Source of the DNA: Actinoplanes italicus
Lineage (GTDB): Bacteria; Actinomycetota; Actinomycetes; Mycobacteriales; Micromonosporaceae
DNA: 64,000 nt
Reading direction: 5' to 3'
Assembly (NCBI RefSeq): GCF_003001815.1
Contig: NZ_PVMZ01000017.1
Span: 62,001 to 126,000, forward strand
Below are positions 25,228-33,668 of this stretch, piece by piece. The notes beneath the pieces are model-generated. The model saw only the letters and a program-made list of their open reading frames with translations, was not told the DNA's origin and made no database searches. The translations under genes were made by a program, and so were the position numbers. Every line of letters starts with the position of its first letter. The stretch's first letter is position 1.

Positions 25228-26220
25228 ATGAACCATAGATCTCGTGGGCTGGCGTCGGTGGCCGCCCTTTCCGCCATGATGCTCGCCCTCACCGCCTGCA
25301 CCAGCGACAACGCGGTCAACGCCGAGAAGACCACCGAGGCCTCCGGCGGCAAGGGTGGGTACGGCTACAAGATCGCCGTGGTCACGCACGGCTCGGCCGG
25401 TGACGCGTTCTGGAGCATCGTCAAGAACGGCGTCGAGAAGGCCGGCTCCGACATGGGCGACACCATCTCGTACTCCAGCGACGGTGACCCGCAGAAGCAG
25501 GCGCAGCTCATCGACGCCGCCGTGAACCAGAAGGTCGACGGCCTGGTCGTCTCCATGGCGAACCCGGACGCCCTCAAAGCGAGCGTCGAGAAGGCGGTCG
25601 CCGCCGGCATCCCGGTGATCACCATCAACTCCGGCGCGGCGCGGTCCTCCGAGTTCGGCGCGCTGACCCACATCGGCCAGGACGAGAAGGTCGCCGGTGA
25701 GGCGGTCGGCGCCGAGTTGAAGAAGCAGGGCGTCAAGAAGGGCGTCTGCGTCATCCACGAGGCCGGCAACGTGGGCCTCGAGGAGCGCTGCGCCGCGGTG
25801 GCGAGCACGCTGGGCGCACCGATCGAGAACCTCCAGGTCGACATCAACAACCTGCAGTCCTCGCAGTCCACGATCAAGTCCAAGCTGCAGTCCGACTCCG
25901 CCGTCGACGGTGTCGTGACGCTCGGCGGACCGGTCGCGGCCGTCGCCTCCGCGGCGATCGGCGAGGCCGGCTCGGCCGCGAAGCTGGCGACCTTCGACCT
26001 CAACGCCGACGTCGCCAAGGGCGTCCAGGACGGCAAGATCCTCTTCGCCGTCGACCAGCAGCCCTACCTGCAGGGCTACATGGCCGTCACCATGCTCACC
26101 CAGTACAAGTCGAACCTCAACGTCCTCGGCGGCGGCCAGCAGGTGCTGACCGGTCCCGCCCTGGTCACCAAGGACAACGCCGCCCAGGTCGCCGAGCTCG
26201 CCGCGGCCGGTACCCGCTGA
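25228..26220 (+). CDS. Sugar ABC transporter substrate-binding lipoprotein
   Basis: 330 residues with a lipoprotein signal (ASVAALSAMMLALTACTSD, lipobox LTAC, Cys near 29). The mature part is a periplasmic-binding-protein type I fold of the ribose/xylose group: YKIAVVTHGSAGDAFWSIVKNGVEKAGSDMG, VDGLVVSMANPDALKASVEKAVAAGIPVITIN and LFAVDQQPYLQGYMAV. It would bind a sugar or cyclitol outside the membrane and deliver it to the permease encoded 1 bp downstream. The ligand is unknown. GAGAGGA precedes the ATG. Confidence 0.9.
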   Translation: MNHRSRGLASVAALSAMMLALTACTSDNAVNAEKTTEASGGKGGYGYKIAVVTHGSAGDAFWSIVKNGVEKAGSDMGDTISYSSDGDPQKQAQLIDAAVNQKVDGLVVSMANPDALKASVEKAVAAGIPVITINSGAARSSEFGALTHIGQDEKVAGEAVGAELKKQGVKKGVCVIHEAGNVGLEERCAAVASTLGAPIENLQVDINNLQSSQSTIKSKLQSDSAVDGVVTLGGPVAAVASAAIGEAGSAAKLATFDLNADVAKGVQDGKILFAVDQQPYLQGYMAVTMLTQYKSNLNVLGGGQQVLTGPALVTKDNAAQVAELAAAGTR

Positions 26221-26221
26221 C

Positions 26222-27268
26222 ATGACGACCGGAGTCACCACCGCCGGCCCGGACGAGCGTGTCGCCCGGGCCGGTCTGGCGAAACGCCTGCTGCTCAAGC
26301 CCGAACTGGGCGCCCTGCTCGGCGCGATCCTGGTCTTCGTGTTCTTCGCGACCCTCTCCGACGTCTTCCGGTCGGCGAGCGGCGTGGCCAACTGGCTCGA
26401 CCCGGCGTCCACGCTCGGCATCATGGCCGTAGCGGTCGCGCTGCTGATGATCGGCGGCCACTTCGACCTGTCGGCCGGCGTCCAGACCGGCACCGCGGCG
26501 ATCACCAGCGGTCTGCTGACCACCTATTACGGCGTCAACACGTGGGCCGCGCTCGCGATCTCGCTGGCACTGTGCCTGGCGATCGGCTTCGTCAACGGCT
26601 ATCTCGTGGTCCGCACCGGACTGCCGAGCTTCATCATCACGCTGGGCACGTTCCTCATGCTGCAGGGCCTCAACCTGGGCATCACCAAACTCGTCACCAA
26701 CACCGTCCAGATCAACAACTTCGACAAGATCATCGGGTACGACGTACTGCGCGCGATCTTCGCCAGTGAGATCACGATCGCCGGGGCGGACTTCCAGATC
26801 GCGATCCTGTGGTGGGTGGTCGCGACGATCCTGGGCTCGTGGCTGCTGCTGCGCACCCGGTTCGGCAACTGGATCTTCGCGACCGGTGGTGACCCGAACG
26901 CGGGCCGCAACGTCGGGGTGCCCGTGGCGCGTACCACGATCTCTCTTTTCATGATCACGTCGTTCGCGGCCTGGTTCGTGGGCACCACCCAGATCGTGCG
27001 GCTCACCTCGATCCAGGCCCAGGCCGGCTTCGGTCAGGAGCTCATCTACATCGTCGCCGCGGTGATCGGCGGCTGCCTGCTCACCGGCGGTTTCGGCTCC
27101 GCGGTCGGCGCGTCGGTCGGCGCCCTGATCTTCGGCATGACCTCGCAGGGCATCGTCTACGCGGGCTGGGACGCCGACTGGTTCAAGTTCTTCCTCGGCG
27201 CGATGCTGCTGCTCGCGGTCCTCGCCAACCAGTACATCCGTCGCTTCGCCGAACAGTCGAGGAGGTAG
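26222..27268 (+). CDS. Sugar ABC transporter permease (RbsC-like)
   Basis: 348 residues with about ten transmembrane helices of the BPD_transp_2 family (ribose/xylose/galactose permeases). Signatures include GIMAVAVALLMIGGHFDLSAG, FVNGYLVVRTGLPSFIITLGTFLMLQGL, and the ATPase-coupling region ATGGDPNAGRNVGVPVARTTI. The start ATG is 1 bp past the substrate-binding protein stop, and the ATPase gene starts 2 bp after its stop. Confidence 0.9.
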   Translation: MTTGVTTAGPDERVARAGLAKRLLLKPELGALLGAILVFVFFATLSDVFRSASGVANWLDPASTLGIMAVAVALLMIGGHFDLSAGVQTGTAAITSGLLTTYYGVNTWAALAISLALCLAIGFVNGYLVVRTGLPSFIITLGTFLMLQGLNLGITKLVTNTVQINNFDKIIGYDVLRAIFASEITIAGADFQIAILWWVVATILGSWLLLRTRFGNWIFATGGDPNAGRNVGVPVARTTISLFMITSFAAWFVGTTQIVRLTSIQAQAGFGQELIYIVAAVIGGCLLTGGFGSAVGASVGALIFGMTSQGIVYAGWDADWFKFFLGAMLLLAVLANQYIRRFAEQSRR

Positions 27269-27270
27269 CG

Positions 27271-28056
27271 ATGACCGATGCTCCACTGCTGGAGATCCGC
27301 GACGTCAGTAAGACGTTCGGCAGCGTCATCTCACTGAGCGGCGTCTCCACGACCGTCCACGCCGGCCAGGTGACCTGCGTGCTCGGCGACAACGGCGCCG
27401 GCAAGTCGACCCTCATCAAGATCCTGTCCGGAGTGCACCAGCCGGACGGCGGCGAGCTTCTGCTCGACGGCAAGCCGGTCCGGCTCGGCAGCCCTCGCGA
27501 GGCGCTCGACGCCGGCATCGCGACCGTCTACCAGGATCTCGCGATGGTGCCGCTGATGGCGATCTGGCGGAACTTCTTCCTCGGCTCCGAGCCGACCAAG
27601 GGGTGGGGGCCGTTCCGCCGCTTCGACCGGGCCACCGCCATCGACACCACCCGGCGCGAGCTGCTCGAGATGGGCATCGACATCCGCGACCCGGACCAGC
27701 CGGTGGGCACCCTCTCCGGCGGGGAGCGCCAGTCCGTGGCGATCGCCCGGGCCGTGCACTTCGGCGCCCGCCTGCTGATCCTCGACGAGCCGACGTCCGC
27801 GCTCGGCGTCAAACAGGCCGGTGTGGTCCTGCGCTACATCGCGCGGGCCCGCGACCGGGGCCTCGGGGTCGTCTTCATCACCCACAACCCGCATCACGCG
27901 TACCCGGTGGGGGACCGGTTCCTGCTGCTCAACCGCGGCAAGAGCCTCGGCGACTTCGCCAAGGACGAGCTGTCGCTGCCCGACCTGACCCGCATGATGG
28001 CCGGCGGCGCCGAACTCGAGCAGCTGGCTCACGAGCTGGAACGCGACCCGTCATGA
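27271..28056 (+). CDS. Sugar ABC transporter ATP-binding protein (single domain)
   Basis: 261 residues with one nucleotide-binding domain: Walker A GDNGAGKSTLIK (about residues 38-49), signature LSGGERQSVAIARA, Walker B LLILDEPTSALG and switch His in FITHNPHHAY. Ribose-type importers usually carry a fused double ATPase of about 500 residues. This half-size form resembles FrcA-type subunits and probably works as a homodimer. Stop and next start overlap (ATGA 28053). Confidence 0.9.
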   Translation: MTDAPLLEIRDVSKTFGSVISLSGVSTTVHAGQVTCVLGDNGAGKSTLIKILSGVHQPDGGELLLDGKPVRLGSPREALDAGIATVYQDLAMVPLMAIWRNFFLGSEPTKGWGPFRRFDRATAIDTTRRELLEMGIDIRDPDQPVGTLSGGERQSVAIARAVHFGARLLILDEPTSALGVKQAGVVLRYIARARDRGLGVVFITHNPHHAYPVGDRFLLLNRGKSLGDFAKDELSLPDLTRMMAGGAELEQLAHELERDPS

Positions 28057-29207
28057 CCCGGTCCCTCGGAGTCGCGGTCGTCGGGTTCGGGTGGATGGGC
28101 CACGCGCACACCCGCGCCTACCTGCGGGCCCGCCATCACTACCCGGACCTGGCGGTCGTCCCGCACCTGGTCACGGTCGCCGACCCGGAACCCGGCCGGG
28201 CTTCGTCGGCCGCGGCGCAGTACGGCTTCGCCACGGCCACCACCGACTGGCGCGACCTGCTCACCGATCCGCGGGTCGAGGCGGTCAGCGTCACCGCCCC
28301 GAACTTCCTGCACCGCGAGATCGGCGCCGCCGTCGCCGAGTCGGGCCGCCACCTGTGGATCGAGAAGCCGGTCGGCCTGACCGGCGACGACGCCCGCGCG
28401 GTGGCCGGCGCCGCCACGCGGGCCGGGGTGCGAAGCACGGTGGGCTTCAACTACCGGGCGGCACCGGCCGTCGCCGAGGCCCGCACCCTGATCGCGGGCG
28501 GCGCGATCGGCCGGGTCACCAGCGCCCGGTTCCGGTTCTTCAGCGACTACGCGGCCCACCCCGACGGAGCCCTGTCGTGGCGTTTCACCCGCTCCCACGG
28601 CGGCAGTGGCGTCCTCGGCGACCTCGCCTCGCACGCCGTGGACCTGGCCCGGCACCTGCTCGGCGACATCGACAGCCTGGTCGCCGACACGACCACGGTG
28701 ATCGCCGAGCGGCCCACCGTCACCGGTGCGGCCAGCCACTTCTCCCGCGCCGACGGGCCGCCCGGACCGGTCGAGAACGAGGACCACCTCAACGCGCTGC
28801 TGCGGTTCACGAGCGGTGCCCGCGGTGTCCTGGAGGCCAGCCGGGTCGCGGTCGGCGAACAGAACACGTACGGCTTCGAGGTGCACGGCACCACCGGGGC
28901 GCTGGCGTGGGACTTCCGCCGGATGGGGGAGCTGTCGGTCAGCACCGGCGCCGACTACCAGTCGCAGAGCTACCGGACGGTGTTCGCCGGGCCGGAGCAC
29001 GGCGACTTCGGCGCCTTCCAGCCGGGGGCCGGCATCGCGATGAGCTATGACGACACCAAGGTGATCGAGGCGGCCGGTTTCCTGCGTTCCATCGCGGAGG
29101 GCAAGCCACACGGGCCGACCCTCGACGACGCGGTCGCCGCCGCGACCATACTGGACGCGATGCTCGACTCGGTACGGACCGGCGCCTGGGTGACGCTCAG
29201 CCGCTGA
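28053..29207 (+). CDS. Gfo/Idh/MocA-family oxidoreductase
   Basis: 384 residues. N-terminal Rossmann fold (GVAVVGFGWMGHAHTRAYLRA), the family's EKPVGLTGDDARAV motif with the catalytic Lys, and a C-terminal alpha/beta domain with GGSGVLGDLASHAVDLARHLLGDI, supplying Asp and His. These enzymes oxidise sugars, inositols or their derivatives with NAD(P). Coupling to the ABC importer by an ATGA overlap suggests it acts on the imported compound. Its 3' end overlaps the convergent MmcQ/YjbR gene by 11 bp. Confidence 0.88.
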   Translation: MTRSLGVAVVGFGWMGHAHTRAYLRARHHYPDLAVVPHLVTVADPEPGRASSAAAQYGFATATTDWRDLLTDPRVEAVSVTAPNFLHREIGAAVAESGRHLWIEKPVGLTGDDARAVAGAATRAGVRSTVGFNYRAAPAVAEARTLIAGGAIGRVTSARFRFFSDYAAHPDGALSWRFTRSHGGSGVLGDLASHAVDLARHLLGDIDSLVADTTTVIAERPTVTGAASHFSRADGPPGPVENEDHLNALLRFTSGARGVLEASRVAVGEQNTYGFEVHGTTGALAWDFRRMGELSVSTGADYQSQSYRTVFAGPEHGDFGAFQPGAGIAMSYDDTKVIEAAGFLRSIAEGKPHGPTLDDAVAAATILDAMLDSVRTGAWVTLSR

Positions 29208-29604
29208 CGACGCGGGCGGCGAGGAACCTCGGCGCCATCTCGCAGTAGCTGTCCGTGATTAGCTCGGTGATCTCGGACCAGTCCGTGTGGTCACCGAGGA
29301 CGGCGGCGGCGACGTTGCCGCCCCAGCCCGCGCGGAAGAACGGGAAACCGCCGGCGAGCAGTCCGTCCAGCTCGCCGGCGGGCACCCGGAACGTCATCAC
29401 GGTGGCCGGCACGCCCGCGACCCGGTAGCGCGCGTAATGCGGATGGCGGTCCGGGTCCGGCTCGTACACGTGGGCGATCGTCCGCTTGCGGATCCGCCAG
29501 CGGACACCGATCCAGGCCGGTTCCTCGTAGGTCTCGGGCAGTTCCCGGACGATCGGCCGCAGCCGGTCGAGGATCTCCGGGGGCACGTCTCCAGGGCCGG
29601 ACAT
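29197..29604 (-). CDS. MmcQ/YjbR-family protein
   Basis: 135 residues of the MmcQ/YjbR (CyaY-like fold) family: LRPIVRELPETYEEPAWIGVRWRIRKRTIAHVYEPD at the start, TVMTFRVPAGELDGLLAGGFPFFRAGWGG in the middle and DWSEITELITDSYCEMAPRFLAA at the end. The family has a putative DNA-binding fold but no proven function. Convergent with, and overlapping, the Gfo/Idh gene. Confidence 0.78.
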   Translation of the reverse strand: MSGPGDVPPEILDRLRPIVRELPETYEEPAWIGVRWRIRKRTIAHVYEPDPDRHPHYARYRVAGVPATVMTFRVPAGELDGLLAGGFPFFRAGWGGNVAAAVLGDHTDWSEITELITDSYCEMAPRFLAARVVSG

Positions 29605-29631
29605 GCGCCGACCCTAGCGCCTTGCGCGCGC

Positions 29632-30405
29632 TCAGGCGCGCCCGCGGCGGACGATCCGCTGGGTCAGTGCGTGCGCGGCCTCCAGCAGCAGAGCGCCCAG
29701 CTGCGCCGTGCGCTCACCGTTGAACCGCGACTCCACACCGGTCAGGCTCAGCGCCCACGCAGGTGTTCCGGCCCGGTCGAACACCACGGCACCGACACCC
29801 CAGCTGCCCGGCACGACGAGCCCCGGGTTGACCGCGTACCCGCGTTTGCGGGTGGCCGCCACCCGCCGGGACAGCGCCGTGACCTCGTGCTGCCCACCGT
29901 AGGCCGCGGCCAGCTCGGCGCTCCGCGAGCGGACGTATCCCTCGGCGTCCTCCAGCGGCAGGTACGCCAGGATCGCCAGCCCCGCCGACGCCACCCCGAG
30001 CGGGAACCGGATGCCCTCGTGCAGCACATGCGACCGCAGCGGGAAACTGCCCTCCTCACCGGCCAGGCACACCGTCTCGTCACCGCGCCGGGCCGAGAAG
30101 AAGGCGCTCTCCCCGGTCCGGACAGCCAGCGACCGCAGAATGTCCCGGGCCGTCGACGTCACGTCGTACCGCTCCGCCGCGACCGAACCGAGCAGGAACA
30201 GCTCCGGCCCGAGGAACCAGCGGCCCCGCCGGGCGTCCCGGTCGACGAACCCCTCCCCGGCCAGTGCGGCCAGCACCCGCTGCGCCGTCGACCGGGGCAG
30301 ACCGGTGGCCGCCGCCACCTCCGCCGTCGTGACCCCCTCGGCCGCGCCCGAACCGACCCTGCGCAGCACGGCCGCCATCCGGGTGACCAACTGCGTACCC
30401 TGCAT
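29632..30405 (-). CDS. IclR-family transcriptional regulator
   Basis: 257 residues: N-terminal winged helix (AAVLRRVGSGAAEGVTTAEVAAATGLPRSTAQRVLAALAGEGFVDRD) and the C-terminal IclR effector domain (YDVTSTARDILRSLAVRTGESAFFSARRGDETVCLAGEEG ... FPLGVASAGLAILAYLP). It is divergent from a CoA-transferase/thiolase operon, the usual arrangement of PcaR-type regulators. A palindrome overlaps its own start codon (30405-30421), implying autorepression. GTG 30411 is an alternative start. Confidence 0.88.
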   Translation of the reverse strand: MQGTQLVTRMAAVLRRVGSGAAEGVTTAEVAAATGLPRSTAQRVLAALAGEGFVDRDARRGRWFLGPELFLLGSVAAERYDVTSTARDILRSLAVRTGESAFFSARRGDETVCLAGEEGSFPLRSHVLHEGIRFPLGVASAGLAILAYLPLEDAEGYVRSRSAELAAAYGGQHEVTALSRRVAATRKRGYAVNPGLVVPGSWGVGAVVFDRAGTPAWALSLTGVESRFNGERTAQLGALLLEAAHALTQRIVRRGRA

Positions 30406-30421
30406 GCTCACATTATGAGCA
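30405..30421. promoter_or_regulatory. Candidate IclR operator
   Basis: TGCTCACATTATGAGCA is a palindrome with perfect 6-bp arms and a 5-bp centre. It begins at the first base of the iclR start codon and lies 74 bp upstream of the CoA-transferase gene, so it can control both directions. Confidence 0.55.
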
Positions 30422-30494
30422 CAGAGTGCCCATACCGGCCGCAGAGTGATCAATCGACGGGCGTACGGCCATGATGTGCCTAACCTGCCCGGCC

Positions 30495-31199
30495 ATGAGC
30501 AAACTCGTCGACAGCGCGGCGGAAGCCGTCGCGGCCGTCGCCCGGGACGGCATGACCGTGGCCGTCGGCGGCTTCGGCCTCTCCGGCATACCCGCCTCAC
30601 TGATCACCGCCCTGCGCGACACCGGCGTCCGCGACCTCACCATCGTCAGCAACAACATGGGCGTCGACGGCAAAGGCCTCGGCCTGCTCCTGGAGAACCA
30701 CCAGGTCAGCAAGGTCCTGGCCTCCTACGTCGGCGAGAACAGACTGTTCGCCAGGCAATACCTCGACGGTGAACTCGACGTCGAGTTCGTCCCCCAGGGC
30801 ACCCTCGCCGAGCGCCTGCGCGCCGGCGGCGCCGGCATCCCCGCCTTCTACACCCCGACCGGCGCCGGCACACCCGTCGCCGACGGCAAACCCGAAGAGC
30901 TCTTCGACGGAGTGCGTACGATCCTCGAGCGCGGCATCGTCGCGGACCTGGCCCTCGTGCGCGCCCATCGCGCCGACCTCGCCGGCAACCTCCGCTACCG
31001 GCTCACCGCTCGCAACTTCAACCCCCTCGTCGCGACCGCCGGCCGGATCACCGTCGCCGAGGCCGAGATCGTCGAGGACGGCCACCTCCACCCCGACGAC
31101 ATCCACACGCCGGGCATCCACGTGCACCACCTGGTGCGTACCGAGATCCACGACAAGGACATCGAGCAGAGGACGGTGCGTGCCCGTGTGGACGCGTGA
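30495..31199 (+). CDS. 3-oxoacid (3-oxoadipate/acetoacetate) CoA-transferase subunit A
   Basis: 234 residues of CoA-transferase family I, alpha subunit: GMTVAVGGFGLSGIPASLITAL near the start, IVSNNMG, and FYTPTGAGTPVADGK. Together with subunit B it moves CoA from succinyl-CoA to a 3-oxoacid. The IclR neighbour and following thiolase fit the beta-ketoadipate pathway (PcaI), though a succinyl-CoA:acetoacetate transferase (ScoA) cannot be excluded. ATG 30495 is preferred over ATG 30471, which adds a non-conserved stretch. Confidence 0.85.
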   Translation: MSKLVDSAAEAVAAVARDGMTVAVGGFGLSGIPASLITALRDTGVRDLTIVSNNMGVDGKGLGLLLENHQVSKVLASYVGENRLFARQYLDGELDVEFVPQGTLAERLRAGGAGIPAFYTPTGAGTPVADGKPEELFDGVRTILERGIVADLALVRAHRADLAGNLRYRLTARNFNPLVATAGRITVAEAEIVEDGHLHPDDIHTPGIHVHHLVRTEIHDKDIEQRTVRARVDA

Positions 31200-31947
31200 C
31201 GAGATGGCCGCCATCGCGGCCGCCGAGCTGACCGACGGCCAGTACGTCAACCTCGGCATCGGCATCCCCACCCTGGTCGCCAACCACCTGCCCGCGGGCG
31301 TACAGGTGACCCTGCAGAGCGAGAACGGCATCCTCGGCATGGGCCCGTTCCCGTACGAGGGCGACGAGGACGCCGACCTCATCAACGCCGGCAAGCAGAC
31401 CGTCACCCTGCTGCCCGGAGCCTCGGTCTTCGACTCGGCCACCTCGTTCGGCATGATCCGCGGCGGCCACGTACAGACCGCCGTCCTCGGCGCCCTGCAG
31501 GTAGCGGCCAACGGCGACCTGGCGAACTGGACCATCCCCGGCAAGCTGGTCAAGGGCATGGGCGGCGCCATGGACCTGGTGGCCGGCACCCCACGGGTCA
31601 TCGTCGTCACCGAGCACGTGGCCAAGGACGGCACCCCCAAGGTCGTAGCCGAGTGCACCCTGCCCCTGACCGGCGCCGGAGTGGCCGACCGCATCATCAC
31701 CGACCGCGCCGTCTTCGACGTGACCCCCGACGGCCTGATCCTGCGCCGCCTGGCCGAAGACCAGACCGTCGAAACCCTCCGGGCCGTGACCGGCGCCCCC
31801 TTCACCGTCGACCCCGCCCTCACGCCTCACCCCACTCAAGCCGGGTCCTCTTCTTCGGCCGTGTCCTCGTCTTCGGCCGCTGTGTCGGGTTCGTCGGTCG
31901 GCACCGCTTCCTCGGTCGGGTCCGCTCTTTCGGAGGTGCCGGCATGA
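31180..31947 (+). CDS. 3-oxoacid CoA-transferase subunit B with extra Ser-rich tail
   Basis: 255 residues. The conserved part has the catalytic Glu in LQSENGILGMGPFP and GGHVQTAVLGALQVAANGDLANW. GTG 31180 follows GAGGA (31169-31173) and overlaps subunit A by 20 bp. Family members normally end about where FTVDPALTPH is found. Here about 35 further residues of Ser/Ala/Val repeats (SSSSAVSSSSAAVSGSS) run into the thiolase start (ATGA 31944-31947). The tail looks like low-complexity DNA absorbed by stop-codon loss. Confidence 0.85.
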   Translation: MPVWTRDEMAAIAAAELTDGQYVNLGIGIPTLVANHLPAGVQVTLQSENGILGMGPFPYEGDEDADLINAGKQTVTLLPGASVFDSATSFGMIRGGHVQTAVLGALQVAANGDLANWTIPGKLVKGMGGAMDLVAGTPRVIVVTEHVAKDGTPKVVAECTLPLTGAGVADRIITDRAVFDVTPDGLILRRLAEDQTVETLRAVTGAPFTVDPALTPHPTQAGSSSSAVSSSSAAVSGSSVGTASSVGSALSEVPA

Positions 31948-33104
31948 GCGTCGTCATCGCGGGCTACGCCCGGACCCCGTTCCTGCGCTTCACCGGCGGC
32001 TTCGCGAAGACCACCGCGGTCGAGCTCGGCGCGCATGCCGCCCGCGCGGCGCTCGTCCGGGCCGGAGTCCCGGCCGCCGCGGTGCAGCGCGTCCATGCCG
32101 GACAGGTGCTACAGGCACTGGCCGGTCAGAACCCCGCCAGGCAGGCCGCCGCCGCGGCGGGCATCCCGCTCGAGGTTCCGGCCACCACGATCAACGCGGT
32201 CTGCCTGTCCGGCCTCGAAGCCGTCACCACCGGCGCCGCCCTGATCGAGTCCGGCCGGGCCACCATCGTCGTGGCGCTCGGCATGGAGTCCATGTCCCTC
32301 GCCCCGCATGCGCTGCGGGGAAGCCGAACCGGCACGAAGTACGGCGCGATCGGCATGCTCGACACCCTCGAACACGACGGACTCACCGACGCCTTCGAGA
32401 ACCGTTCGATGGGCGCGTCCACCGAGGCCGGCAACACCGACCTGAAGATCGACCGCACCCGGCAGGACGCCTGGGCGGCCCGCTCCCATCAGGCCGCGAC
32501 CGACTCCCGGGCATTCCTGACCGCCGAGATCGAACCGTTCAAGGTCCGGGACAGGCTCCACGACGCCGACGACGGCATCCGCGCCGACACCAGTGTGGAC
32601 ACCCTCGCCGCACTGCGCCCGGCATTCGCCACCGACGGCACGATCACCGCCGGCAACTCCTCACCGATCACCGACGGCGCCGCCGCCCTGGTCCTGATGA
32701 GCGAAACCGAAGCCGCGGCACACGGTGCGACCCCGCTGGCCCGGATCCTGTCCTCGGCGATGGTCGCGGGCCCCGACGTGCGCCTGCACGTTCAGCCCGC
32801 CAACGCCGTACACGCCGCCCTGCAACCTCTCGGCCTGCAACCCTCCGCCCTGGCCCGCATCGAGATCAACGAGGCCTTCGCCTCCGTGGCGGTCGCCTCG
32901 GTCGACGCCCTCGCCGTCGACCCCACCGTCGTCAACGTCCACGGCGGCGCCATCGCCCTCGGCCACCCGATCGGCGCCTCCGGCGCCCGCATCGCCGGAA
33001 CTCTGGCCCGCCAGCTGCACCAACTCGGCGCCGGCGCCTTGGGCGCGGCAGCAATCTGCGGCGGAGGAGGCCAGGGCTCCGCCCTGATCCTCCAGGCACT
33101 CTGA
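31944..33104 (+). CDS. Thiolase (acetyl-CoA C-acyltransferase)
   Basis: 386 residues with both thiolase halves. Active-site Cys is in NAVCLSGLEAVTTGA (about residue 88), His in GGAIALGHPIGASGARI, and the second Cys in AAICGGGGQGSAL. It cleaves 3-oxoacyl-CoA (3-oxoadipyl-CoA or acetoacetyl-CoA) to acetyl-CoA plus a shortened acyl-CoA, completing the pathway started by the CoA-transferase. A GGAGG site (31932-31936) precedes ATG 31944. Confidence 0.88.
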   Translation: MSVVIAGYARTPFLRFTGGFAKTTAVELGAHAARAALVRAGVPAAAVQRVHAGQVLQALAGQNPARQAAAAAGIPLEVPATTINAVCLSGLEAVTTGAALIESGRATIVVALGMESMSLAPHALRGSRTGTKYGAIGMLDTLEHDGLTDAFENRSMGASTEAGNTDLKIDRTRQDAWAARSHQAATDSRAFLTAEIEPFKVRDRLHDADDGIRADTSVDTLAALRPAFATDGTITAGNSSPITDGAAALVLMSETEAAAHGATPLARILSSAMVAGPDVRLHVQPANAVHAALQPLGLQPSALARIEINEAFASVAVASVDALAVDPTVVNVHGGAIALGHPIGASGARIAGTLARQLHQLGAGALGAAAICGGGGQGSALILQAL

Positions 33105-33174
33105 CACCCGCCGCCCGCCGTCCGCCGCCCGCCGCCCGCCGCCCGCCACCTGCCGCCCGCCGCCCGCCATCCGT

Positions 33175-33305
33175 CGATCTTGTGAGGTTAGGCCGTCAGC
33201 GCAGCCGGAACCTCGCAAGATCGTCCGCCGTCCGCCGTCCGCCGTCCGCCATCCGTCGATCTTGTGAGGTTTGGCCGTCAGCGCAGCCGGAACTTCACAA
33301 GATCG
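33175..33305. repeat. Pair of 49-bp hairpin elements (CGATCTTG family)
   Basis: Two copies, 33175-33223 and 33257-33305, start 82 bp apart. Each has a left arm CGATCTTGTGAGGTT, a 19-bp loop GGCCGTCAGCGCAGCCGG plus one variable base, and a right arm ending CAAGATCG. The right arms differ at two positions, and each difference keeps pairing through a G-U wobble or a restored pair. This indicates selection on, or replication through, the hairpin. Confidence 0.75.
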
Positions 33306-33458
33306 TCCGCTGTCCGCCTCCAATCGCCCCGTTGTTCTGTCGCCGCGTCGTTCGCCGCCCCTTGCATGCGTGGGCATGCAAGTCGCGGGTGAACGACCGC
33401 CATGCGTGGTGTGTTCGTGGTCGTGGTTGCGGCTGGAGCGGGCGGGCGCGGTATTACA

Positions 33459-33476
33459 AGACAGAACGTTCTGTCT
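33459..33476. promoter_or_regulatory. TetR-type operator (regulon site 1)
   Basis: AGACAGAACGTTCTGTCT, a perfect 18-bp palindrome. It shares its core with five further sites around the tetR gene at 36658-37287. It lies about 190 bp before the lycopene cyclase-like start and just before GGAGGGGG. Confidence 0.7.
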
Positions 33477-33509
33477 AACCGGAGGGGGACCGTGCCGGGC
33501 GGCGCTCCG

Positions 33510-33554
33510 TGCGTGGTGAGGTGTGGCTTGCGGGTGGGCGTAGGTCACCACGCA
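33510..33554. repeat. 45-bp hairpin element, second location
   Basis: Perfect arms TGCGTGGTGA and TCACCACGCA and the same length (45 bp) as the element at 2881-2925, with a loop containing CTTGCGGGTGGGCG. It sits directly downstream of an operator and ribosome-site-like sequence, as if inserted into a promoter/leader. Confidence 0.7.
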
Positions 33555-33668
33555 GGCCCGGACGGCGCAGGGCGAGGCGAGGATCTGACCGCTGATCGTC
33601 GACGCGCCGAAGCAAAGCGCCCGGCAGATCAGAGCGGCGAAACGCCGGCGGGGTGGCAGGCTTGGCCG

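Larger units (their letters stand above)
33105..33668. other. Repeat-rich non-coding spacer
   Basis: 564 bp with no supported gene. In order it contains CCGCC-type simple repeats (33107-33172), two 49-bp hairpin elements (33175-33223 and 33257-33305), an inverted repeat CTTGCATGC-GTGG-GCATGCAAG (33361-33382), a TetR-type palindrome (33459-33476) followed by GGAGGGGG, and a 45-bp hairpin element (33510-33554). Each is described separately. Confidence 0.7.
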
